Below, one piece after another: positions 54,569 through 64,000 of a stretch of DNA of 64,000 bases; position 1 is the first letter of the stretch; every line of letters starts with the position of its first letter. The notes under the pieces were generated by a model. It was not told where the DNA came from, did no database searches, and saw only the letters and a list, made by a program, of their open reading frames with translations. A program made the position numbers and the translations under genes. Source of the stretch: Enoplolaimus lenunculus (Eukaryota; Nematoda; Enoplea; Enoplida; Thoracostomopsidae); assembly GCA_030248215.1 (NCBI GenBank), contig JASANG010002299.1:62001-126000 (forward strand), read 5' to 3'.

Positions 54569-57500
54569 GGCCCACGTATAGAACAAGGCCGGAACAGTAG
54601 TATAACAATATTCCTAAGCCTAAGCCTAAGCCTAAAGCCTAAGCGTATAGATGAGCCTATTTCTAAGCCTAAGCCTAAGCAAAAAAATAGTCTAAAGCTT
54701 AAACTGACTGTATTATAACGCCTCCGGAAAACGATCCTGCCCTAGCAAAAAAAATAGTCTAAAGCTTAAACTGACTGTATTATAACGCCTCCGGAAAACG
54801 ATCCTGCCTAGCAAAAAATAGTCTAAAGCTTAAACTGACTGTATTATAACGCCTCAGGAAAACGATCCTGCCCTAGCAAAAAAATAGTCTAAAGCTTAAA
54901 CTGACTGTATTATAACGCCTCCGGAAAACGATCCTGCCCTAGCAAAAAATAGTCTAAAGCTTAAACTGACTGTATTATAACGCCTACGGAAAACGATCCT
55001 GCCCTAGCAAAAAAATAGTCTAAAGCTTAAACTGACTGTATTATAACGCCTCCGGAAAACGATCCTGCCCTAGCAAAAAAATAGTCTAAAGCTTAAACTG
55101 ACTGTATTATAACGCCTCCGGAAAACGATCCTGCCCTAGCAAAAAATAGTCTAAAGCTTAAACTGACTGTATTATAACGCCTCCGGAAAACGATCCTGCC
55201 CTAGCAAAAAATAGTCTAAAGCTTAAACTGACTGTATTATAACGCTTCCGGAAAACGATCCTGCCCTAGCAAAAAATAGTCTAAAGCTTAAACTGACTGT
55301 ATTATAACGCCTCCGGAAAACGATCCTGCCCTAGCAAAAAAATAGTCTAAAGCTTAAACTGACTGTATTATAACGCCTCCGGAAAACGATCCTGCCCTAG
55401 CAAAAAATAGTCTAAAGCTTAAACTGACTGTATTATAACGCCTACGGAAAACGATCCTGCCCTAGCAAAAAATAGTCTAAAGCTTAAACTGACTGTATTA
55501 TAACGCCTCCGGAAAACGATCTTGCCCTAGCAAAAAATAGTCTAAAGCTTAAACTGACTGTATTATAACGCCTCCGGAAGACGATCCTGCTTAGCAAAAA
55601 ATAGTCTAAAGCTTAAACTGACTGTATTATAACGCCTCCGGAAAACGATTCTGCCCTAGCAAACAATAGTCTAAAGCTTAAACTGACTGTAATATAACGC
55701 CTCCGGAAAACGATCTTGCCCTAGCAAAAAATAGTCTAAAGCTTAAACTGACTGTATTATAACGCCTCCGGAAAACGATCTTGCCCTAGCAAAAAATAGT
55801 CTAAAGCTTAAACTGACTGTATTATAACGCCTCCGGAAGACGATCCTGCTTAGCAAAAAATAGTCTAAAGCTTAAACTGACTGTATTATAACGCCTCCGG
55901 AAAACGATTCTGCCCTAGCAAAAAATAGTCTAAAGCTTAAACTGACTGTATTATAACGCCTCCGGAAAACGATCTTGCCCTAGCAAAAAATAGTCTAAAG
56001 CTTAAACTGACTGTATTATAACGCCTCCGGAAAACGATCTTCCCTACCAAAAAATAGTCTAAAGCTTTAACTGACTGAATTATAACGCCTCCGGAAGACG
56101 ATCCTGCTTAGCAAAAAATAGTCTAAAGCTTAAACTGACTGTATTATAACGCCTCCGGAAAACGATTCTGCCCTAGCAAAAAATAGTCTAAAGCTTAAAC
56201 TGACTGTATTATAACGCCTTCGGAAAACGACTTGCCCTAGCAAAAAATAGTCTAAAGCTTAAACTGACTGTATTATAACGCCTCCGGAAAACGATCTTGC
56301 CCTAGCAAAAATTAGTCTAAAGCTTAAACTGACTGTATTATAACGCCTCCGGAAAACGATCCTGCCCTAGCAAAAAAAATAGTCTAAAGCTTAAACTGAC
56401 TGTATTATAACGCCTCCGGAAAACGATCCTGCCTAGCAAAAAATAGTCTAAAGCTTAAACTGACTGTATTATAACGCCTCAGGAAAACGATCCTGCCCTA
56501 GCAAAAAAATAGTCTAAAGCTTAAACTGACTGTATTATAACGCCTCCGGAAAACGATCCTGCCCTAGCAAAAAATAGTCTAAAGCTTAAACTGACTGTAT
56601 TATAACGCCTACGGAAAACGATCCTGCCCTAGCAAAAAAATAGTCTAAAGCTTAAACTGACTGTATTATAACGCCTCCGGAAAACGATCCTGCCCTAGCA
56701 AAAAAATAGTCTAAAGCTTAAACTGACTGTATTATAACGCCTCCGGAAAACGATCCTGCCCTAGCAAAAAATAGTCTAAAGCTTAAACTGACTGTATTAT
56801 AACGCCTCCGGAAAACGATCCTGCCCTAGCAAAAAATAGTCTAAAGCTTAAACTGACTGTATTATAACGCTTCCGGAAAACGATCCTGCCCTAGCAAAAA
56901 ATAGTCTAAAGCTTAAACTGACTGTATTATAACGCCTCCGGAAAACGATCCTGCCCTAGCAAAAAAATAGTCTAAAGCTTAAACTGACTGTATTATAACG
57001 CCTCCGGAAAACGATCCTGCCCTAGCAAAAAATAGTCTAAACCTTAAACTGACCGTATTATAACGCCTACGGAAAACGATCCTGCCCTAGCAAAAAATAG
57101 TCTAAAGCTTAAACTGACTGTATTATAACGCCTCCGGAAAACGATCTTGCAATAGCAAAAAATAGTCTAAAGCTTAAACTGACTGTATTATAACGCCTCC
57201 GGAAGACGATCCTGCTTAGCAAAAAATAGTCTAAAGCTTAAACTGACTGTATTATAACGCCTCCGGAAAACGATTCTGCCCTAGCAAACAATAGTCTAAA
57301 GCTTAAACTGACTGTAATATAACGCCTCCGGAAAACGATCTTGCCCTAGCAAAAAATAGTCTAAAGCTTAAACTGACTGTATTATAACGCCTCCGGAAAA
57401 CGATCTTGCCCTAGCAAAAAAATAGTCTAAAGCTTAAACTGACTGTATTATAACGCCTCCGGAAGACGATCCTGCTTAGCAAAAAATAGTCTAAAGCTTA

Positions 57501-57882
57501 AACTGACTGTATTATAACGCCTCCGGAAAACGATTCTGCCCTAGCAAAAAATAGTCTAAAGCTTAAACTAACTGTATTATAACGCCTCCGGAAAACGATC
57601 TTGCCCTAGCAAAAAATAGTCTAAAGCTTAAACTGACTGTATTATAACGCCTCCGGAAAACGATCTTGCCCTAGCAAAAAATAGTCTAAAGCTTAAACTG
57701 ACTGCATTATAACGCCTCCGGAAGACGATCCTGCTTAGCAAAAAATAGTCTAAAGCTTAAACTGACTGTATTATAACGCCTCCGGAAAACGATTCTGCCC
57801 TAGCAAAAAATAGTCTAAAGCTTAAACTGACTGTATTATAACGCCTCCGGGAAACGATCCGGTCTTGTTCTATACATGGGCC
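54569..57882. mobile_element. GGCC/TTAGGC MITE inflated to 3.3 kb by an internal satellite
   Basis: Left end GGCCCACGTATAGAACAAGG, right end (reverse complement) GGCCCATGTATAGAACAAGA. A perfect 9-bp duplication AAACGGCAC lies at 54560-54568 and 57883-57891. Its CCTAAGCC core is at 54615-54680; beyond it the distal part of the element is tandemly repeated. Undisturbed relatives (27229-27483, 40738-40935) are 200-250 bp. Confidence 0.9.
54677..57860. repeat. 65-bp satellite array with higher-order structure
   Basis: About 49 head-to-tail copies of a 62-67 bp unit containing tagtctaaagcttaaactga and tgtattataacgcctccgga. Variants (8-A run at 54744/56368; cctcagg; cttccgg at 55243/56869; aaacaatag at 55661/57286) recur in the same order about 1,625 bp apart, so a block of about 25 units was duplicated. 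Within blocks a four-unit pattern of about 258 bp (ggaagacgatcctgctta) also recurs. Confidence 0.95.
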
Positions 57883-57891
57883 AAACGGCAC

Positions 57892-58714
57892 TATACGTAC
57901 AACGGTATTAACCACAAAACAGAATTTTCCGAATTTACAAAAAAAAACAGAATAGAAGATGAATTATGTGTCGCAAACTTTAAAAGTGTAAATTGCAATT
58001 ATTGCACTGTGTGTGTACCACAACGTGTGACTGTTATATAGGTATTGCGGGTCCGATATTTTGGCTTTTCGGCAATTTAAAGGTGCCAAAATACCCAAAA
58101 TGTACAATTTTAATGGCTTATAATAAACGATGGTGCTATAGTTTCGCGTTTTTGTCTAGCCAAAATAATAGAAAAAAAACACTAATTGTGTGGCAACAGG
58201 TGAGGCTTTGGTTGAAATTTTGGTTTTAAATCTGACTCACAAAACATTAACAGGTGTCTGCTGTACGAAATAGATGTTTTAAGTTTTTCAGTAAAATTTT
58301 AGCATAAAAACTTCAGCTTATCAAAACCGAATTTTTGGCAACATTTCGTAAATTATTGCTTAAAGTCAGCAAGTTCAGCACCGTTTTTATCACCAAAGTC
58401 TGTTTCACACGCCGGTTCCGGCAGCTCCAGCAATATTTGCTGACCTCCGGCTCCGGTTATTTTACTTCCGATTATATTCTGAAATGTACTATATGGATAG
58501 TCCATTTGCCGAACGATCATATTAAATAAAGGATTAGTAGGCATCCATGCTAACGTCAACGTTTCGCGTTCGGATTCACCCTGTCTTACCCGAAAATTAA
58601 TCAAAACTCAGAAATTACAATTTCCTACACGCATGTTTAAGAATGAACATAGCCTACTGTTAATGAAAATCCACGCTGGTTGAAATCTTTATCTGTCGTC
58701 AACAAAGTATCCGT
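57892..58714. other. Gene-free stretch
   Basis: AT-rich; 58381-58582 holds a worn CCGGCTCC-type hAT MITE (gccggttccggcagctcc to ggattcaccctg). Nothing else recognised. Confidence 0.4.
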
Positions 58715-59088
58715 AGTGTAAACAAACGGATAGTAAAAATACCGGAAACGGAAAAGGAAAACGGATATTGAAGTATAAAAGTTTCAAAAATGTTTTTCTG
58801 CTAACACAAATGAGGCGTGCATGAAAATTCACCGGTCTTTCAAAAATTTTAAAGCCACAATGGCGGATGCATCGAAATTTTTAAGATTTTGAAAGAATTT
58901 CGTAACCCTTGTTTCATTTCAACAAATTATACCATATGTCGAACAAAAAATTGCGAGATATATACGTAATTTATCACTAATTTTGAACGTACAATTAACA
59001 CAATTTCTGTTATTTCTATAACGTGAACAAAAACGAAAATAAACACCGATTTTTACCGGAAACAGAAACGGATATCCGGTTACACCTT
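58715..59088. mobile_element. hAT-type MITE (GGATATCCGTTTCC family, reverse copy)
   Basis: Runs from gtgtaaacaaacggatagta to cggatatccggttacacctt. The middle matches the reverse complement of 46395-46702. Neighbouring 58381-58582 holds a related ATCCGGCTCC-type remnant. Confidence 0.55.
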
Positions 59089-59416
59089 GGCCGACAGTCT
59101 ATATAGAACTGCTTTTATAATACTATTACTTAAAGATCATTTCCAAAATAGCCCGTTACTATGAAGGGCGATCTAATTTTTCGCGGGACCATATATAATC
59201 TATATAGTGTATAAGGTTACCTCATATGTGACCACAATAGAGTTTTGCATGTTGATTTAAAATGGTAACATATCCTGGGTTAATAGTAATAGAATTGTCT
59301 CTAAATTTATGTTAATCAGTCATTTAATTGTTTAATAAACAACGAAAAACAAGGTGTCAACTGACGCAAGTCACGGACGGGCGCGTATAATTTTTTTACC
59401 AAACTACGAAACATTG

Positions 59417-59611
59417 GGCCAATGTTACTTGAAGAGGCGTAACAGTACATTATGCGTATTCCTAAGCCTAAACCTAAGCGTTGCAAAAATGAGTTCCTAA
59501 TCCTAAGCCTAATCCTAAGCCTAAGCCTAAGCAAAAAAATGTCATCTAGAATATAAACCTACTATTTTATACGCCTACCAGAAACCTGGACGCCCCTTAA
59601 AGTAACATGGG
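59417..59611. mobile_element. GGCC/TTAGGC MITE, subfamily A, reverse, perfect duplication
   Basis: Starts GGCCAATGTTACTTGAAGAG and ends CCTTAAAGTAACATGGGCC. AAACATTG is repeated on both sides. Core CCTAATCCTAAGCC. Confidence 0.8.
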
Positions 59612-59731
59612 CCAAACATTGTATGGTTTTCCTCAAAAATACAATTGCAATACTTTATTTTTCTAGGGCATCGTCACTTTTCATGTTTATATTCACCAAT
59701 TTTCGTTCTCGATATCAAATATGAAGTTTCG

Positions 59732-60160
59732 CTATATATTGATAACTTGTTTTATACGAAGTCTGTCCTGATAATATTTCGCGTAAAATTTCTTGGAACA
59801 ATCCGCACGGAGCGCGATAGTTGCATTTTTAACAGTAATAAACTGAGACGTTCTCCGGCAATTTGGCATTCTACATCGACGTTGACCTCTCCTTAAAATC
59901 CAATGGTTCATTCCGTCAAATCTCACTGCTTGCTGAACACGTTTGTCAAGAGCCAAGCGGCTAACTGGAAACGGACCAGTGATTTTTGGAACAGAAAACT
60001 GCTTCACATACGTCTGTACGATTTCCCACCGGAATCCAAACAAGTCAAACGATTGAGCACCCTCCTGTATTTTTCGGCGGACGATAAAGTTGAAAAGCGC
60101 CCTGTACACACAGATCAACGCAAAATCTAAATATCGGCCAGTATCATTTCTTCGATGGTT
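59732..60160 (-). mobile_element. piggyBac-like transposase C-terminal fragment
   Basis: An open frame of about 140 codons. It shows the late DDE_Tnp_1_7 pattern (GRYLDFALICVYRALFNF, equivalent to the LLDLAVVNAYILY segment), then a hydrophobic/basic stretch and a Cys-rich end (RRCRMPNC, later CSKKFYAKYY) like the piggyBac zinc-binding tail. The catalytic region and the start are missing. The frame runs out at about 60160 into the end of a TTAGGC-family element (ttataatactgttcc...), so the fragment abuts or lies within that repeat. No TTAA-flanked terminal repeats were identified. It is a relic, although the remaining frame is open. Confidence 0.6.
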
Positions 60161-60549
60161 ATAATACTGTTCCACTCCTGTTCTTTATATTGACCATTTC
60201 TTTAGTCAGTGTTGAATCATATATGCGGCATTATTTTGATCAAATCGGTCAACACCACTCATACCGTAATCATTAACTTTTACCATTTCTGACTGCTGAA
60301 TATTTATTCTTTGTCTTCGCGTGAAAACCGTCTACTTTTCTGTAATGGCAGCACGCCTATGCTAATGTAGAAGCAGCAGTGACAACCCTGTTATCGCTAC
60401 ACCTCACCATACAGATGGCGAATCCGACAGTAACAACTACGTGCGAATTACGGTTTACTGTGCGAAGTCAATCCGGATAATTTTACAGCCGCCCAACAAC
60501 GCTACGAAATGCCATCATCACTATGGTTCGGCCGCTGTTGAAACCGTTT

Positions 60550-60645
60550 AGTTCATACTGGAATTCGAATTTGACTCAGTTTGTGTAGTCCCTTAGAATC
60601 AATTTCGTAGAGAGTCAATTTGATTCACCATTTTTTGCAGTGTAC
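60550..60645. mobile_element. Half copy of the CACTGCAAAAAATGGTGAG palindromic MITE
   Basis: Contains gaatttgactcagtttgtgt and ends caccattttttgcagtgta. Only one arm remains. Confidence 0.7.
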
Positions 60646-61042
60646 TTAGGCCGCAGGGAGTCTTAGCAATAAGATCATAATTACGCTGAAGCTTAGGCCT
60701 TGGGAAATCCTAATAATACGGCTAAGTCTCTCAAAGCAAACCTGGCCTTCAAAATTAATTATACGTGCATAATGACAATAAAAAAAGACTATGGTCAAAA
60801 ACTATTTCCCACTGCGTTGCGTTTTATTTTCGCAAATGGCAAACTGCATTTCAAATAGTCTTGCCAAATTCCACATTGGGGTTGAAAATTGTTTCAATTT
60901 TTAATTTTTATCAACTTTTATGCTTTCAATTTCCAATTAGTAACGCTTTCCCAAGTTCAAGTATGTGAAATAGGCGTCGCCAAAATCCACACACTGGGCA
61001 CACGATATAATGAAAGACGCTATACGCAACTGAAATTGTGGC

Positions 61043-61185
61043 CCATGTAAAGAACAGGCCGGAACAGTAGTATCAGCATATTCATCAGCCTAAAGGATGA
61101 GCCTACTCCTAAAGCCGAAGCCTATAAAGCAAAAAAGTTAGTCTAAACATTAAACTGACTCAATCGCAGCGCTGTCCTATACACC
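61043..61185. mobile_element. Degenerate GGCC/TTAGGC MITE, subfamily B, reverse
   Basis: ggcccatgtaaagaacaggc at the left, a weak core of CCTAAAGC motifs and tctaaacattaaactgactc near the right. The right terminus is eroded. Confidence 0.6.
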
Positions 61186-64000
61186 TACCAACCGTTTCCG
61201 ATTTGCAAATTCAGTTTTTTAAAAGCTACATCAGGCGCTCTAGATTATAGGTTCATGTTTGGATTTCAATATTTTCATCAACAGCTATTTGAACGCTGCA
61301 GGCGAAAGAAACATGTCAGAGATACGACCGGAATAATCTTTGGCCGGAAACGGGATTTTACTTTGTTTCACTACATAGATTTCTTTGCAGTTGCAACAAG
61401 TACTGTTCTAGTTCACACACGACGTTCAGTTTTCACTTTTTCAGCCATAAATCTACAGTCTACTTAATTGTATTACTGTTATTTATTGGGCAAACGCTCA
61501 GCGCTCGCTAGAATTTCAAACTGAATCAGAATTTCAGCGGAACACTACAACGTTTACCACAATTATATGCTATGCCTTGTATATATCTACTCATGTCCTA
61601 CACAAGACTTTTGAAATTTATTGAGACAATTAAAGTAAACCATAGTTACCACTTTTTACATCAGTGAGCATAAATTAGTCACAAACAAATGTCAAGAAAA
61701 ATATAAAATCACACAAATAAATATTAAACAATAAAAATATTTAGTATACACCGAAACTGTATTAGTTTACTATCACTCGGTCAACAGCTCGTTCGGCTGG
61801 CCAACAGTTATTAATTAACTTGTAATATCGTGGTTTCGAAGGTATATTCAAGTTTTACGACAGCGAAATTTCCCTGACTTTCGTCTAGAGTGGGTGAACC
61901 ATAAGTTGTAAAAGTGCTTCTTTAACTAGTTTGTTCATAAAATTGCAAAATGAAATGTTGACCGAGTGAGAGTACATGGTTGTATTTAGGTTTTTGCAGC
62001 ATTAAAAATTACTATACATGCAGTTTCAAAAACGCTCCACAAGAGCAATCAGATTTAAGTTGAACTAAATACGTTTCAATCATACTCGAAGAATTTTCTT
62101 ACCATATCCTTGCTTACTTCCCATAATTGATCGAATCGAAGGCAAACCCCACATTTATTGTTTATTAAGCCAAACCTTAATCCTCAGCCAAATTCATTCA
62201 TCCTGTCGTTACGTGGGGGTGGGAAGATTTCTATGAAAATAAAGTAAACAGTACCCTTATTTTTCCGTATGAATCAGTGTAATTTCACAAATTATCAACT
62301 AATAATATTAACTATAAGCAATACATAAAATGAAATATAAACTCGTTAGCAGAACCGGGCGCATTATATACGATTTAAAAATTATTACCTTGCAAAATAA
62401 ACCAGCTTCAGCCAACATCCAACGCCAAAACGTATATCGTAAACACTGCTCAGCAACTATACTTTCCACTGTATCGTTCAACATATTCCATTGAGCTGTT
62501 CAGCGAAATACAATTGAAATTTTGATAAAGTTGTGTATCTGCGATATAAATATCAGGATATAGGCAACTTTATTTAAATTAATACACTAAAAATGGTGAG
62601 TCAAATTGACTCTCTCCGAAATAGGCTTTTCCGGACTGCACAAACTGAGTCAAATTCGACTCACTGAGCGATTTATTGAGTGGAATTTGACTCTGACGGA
62701 GTCGAATTTTGACTCAGTTTGTGTAGTCCGGAAAAGCCTATTTCGAAGAGAGTGAATTTCACTTACCATTTTTTGCAGTGTAGTAGCAATTGCCACAGCG
62801 AGCATTTTGAGATTGAAAACATTGTTCAGTCGCGAACATTTCCTAAAACCACTGGAATACATAACACAATATTTGAGAACATAAATAAATATGTATAAAC
62901 ACAAGTGTCATGCTGTGGACGAAAAAGCGGAATAAATGTGTTGCAACAATAAGGATAAAATGATGTATAAATAGTTCATGTAGTTATATACACACAATAT
63001 ACATATTATGGATCCTGTCACACCATATATGAGAACAACATAAGTAATTATACTTCATTTCTGATTCAGCATCTCCATGCACCAATCGCAATGAAGTCCT
63101 ACACTGTTCGATGTCCTAAATTAGCAATTTTGGTGCAAACATCTACAATTATTAGTTTTTCTGCGAAAACATACCGTTCACTCAGAAACAACAGTACACA
63201 ATTATCCGACATCAAAAGCTTCGAAAACATTAAATAAAATGAGAAAATAAATACTCTGTTGCGTTTTAAAGCAATTTCAAACTACGCAGTTTTTAAATTT
63301 TAGACAATAAACTTAAACTGACCTGACCGCTAAAATGCTTAAATTGAAAAATTTGAAACACCGAATTTAAACTTCAATCGTCATCATATTGATATTTTCA
63401 CAAATAAATACCGATAAACTATTTGTCGAGTAACATTTTAAAATGATTTTTTCAACGGATTATCTAGTGCATGGATAAAAGCCCAAAACCACATTTACCA
63501 TACACAACCACTCAATGACGAACACACTCTTGTACGCGTTACACCAAATTTAAAGCTACTGCATAGGTCTTAAGCTTAGGCTTACATAAGCATTTTCCTA
63601 AACGTAAACCTAAACCCAAGCATGAGCCTAAGTCTGTGAGCAAAAAGTGTACCAGAGCTGATGACGGAAAAGATCACATTAAAATAGCGAGCGAAATTCA
63701 ATGCATAGTTACAGTATTAATGGTTACATCCAGCCAGACGCAAAAACAAAATAATTTGCAAGCAAAGATGATTTAGCTAAGTAAGCCTCTCTTTAATTAA
63801 AAGAGAAAAGCAGTTCAGAATTATCTTAAAAACTAAATCCTTATATAGGATTCTCGTATTACGCCACCTTCCAAACCGCAGGAAATGACATCGATATCTA
63901 ATGAGTTCGGACAGTGTAAACATACACAACTGTTTACTGATATTTTTTTAAATCTTTTCAATATTACAATTTGTTTCAAGTTTCCAAGGCTAGGCGACAT
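61186..64000. other. Gene-free stretch
   Basis: AT-rich apart from the palindromic MITE at 62585. A worn CTTAGGC/CCTAAAC tract lies at 63565-63640. No exon, tRNA or other RNA gene recognised. Confidence 0.5.
62585..62780. mobile_element. Palindromic MITE (CACTGCAAAAAATGGTGAG family)
   Basis: From cactaaaaatggtgagtcaa to taccattttttgcagtg, TA on both sides. It is an almost perfect palindrome, a very stable hairpin if transcribed. Confidence 0.85.

Noticed and set aside
54677-57860. CRISPR-like array
   Set aside because: Units are contiguous with no unique spacers and the genome is eukaryotic; it is a satellite.

Overview
The window is eukaryotic, AT-rich and gene-poor. It holds one large multi-exon minus-strand gene whose introns and flanks are packed with short inverted-repeat transposons. 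Long GT..AG introns, dense MITEs (non-autonomous DNA transposons) and many short tracts of TTAGGC, the nematode telomere hexamer, suggest a nematode or nematode-like ecdysozoan with a repeat-swollen genome. The TTAGGC tracts sit inside transposons, so this assignment is inference. No prokaryotic genes, CRISPR arrays, LTR elements or virus-like elements were recognised.

The main gene is an FHOD-family formin read from about 45.7 kb down past 19.4 kb. Its exons were placed from splice sites, open frames and matching phases: 45716-45669 (start codon), 38435-38343, 36887-32489, 26096-21625, 20963-20802 and 19549-19425. The first four join in phase to give about 3,004 residues of low-complexity, acidic/Ser-rich and partly coiled-coil sequence. 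The last two encode the N-terminal GTPase-binding-like domain typical of FHOD formins. The second-to-last exon has its own ATG, with an in-frame stop just upstream and no possible acceptor between. The sequence therefore implies a short form starting there, and a long form that either skips that exon or stops after the giant exons. FH3, FH1 and FH2 exons were not found and should lie beyond position 1 or in undetected small exons. A separate 273-codon minus-strand frame at 7784-8605 is probably coding, but its gene is unknown.

Transposons fill most of the rest. A complete-looking pogo/jerky element (14877-18753, intact two-exon transposase with a DDD triad) sits inside a hAT-type MITE, which sits inside another hAT-type MITE. 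Other features are a 5'-truncated LINE end with its empty-site relative in the window, a piggyBac transposase fragment, several hAT-type MITEs with 8-bp target duplications, Tc1/mariner-type MITEs with TA duplications, palindromic foldback elements, and two related families ending in GGCC whose cores are degenerate TTAGGC tracts. One GGCC copy (54569-57882) has been inflated to 3.3 kb by a 65-bp tandem array with higher-order structure.

Region by region: 1-19.4 kb, repeats, the orphan frame and the nested pogo locus; 19.4-26.1 kb, formin exons 6 to 4; 26.1-32.5 kb, an intron full of TTAGGC elements; 32.5-36.9 kb, giant exon 3; 36.9-45.7 kb, exons 2 and 1 with MITE-filled introns; 45.7-64 kb, upstream repeats, the satellite, tRNA-like sequences and the piggyBac fragment.
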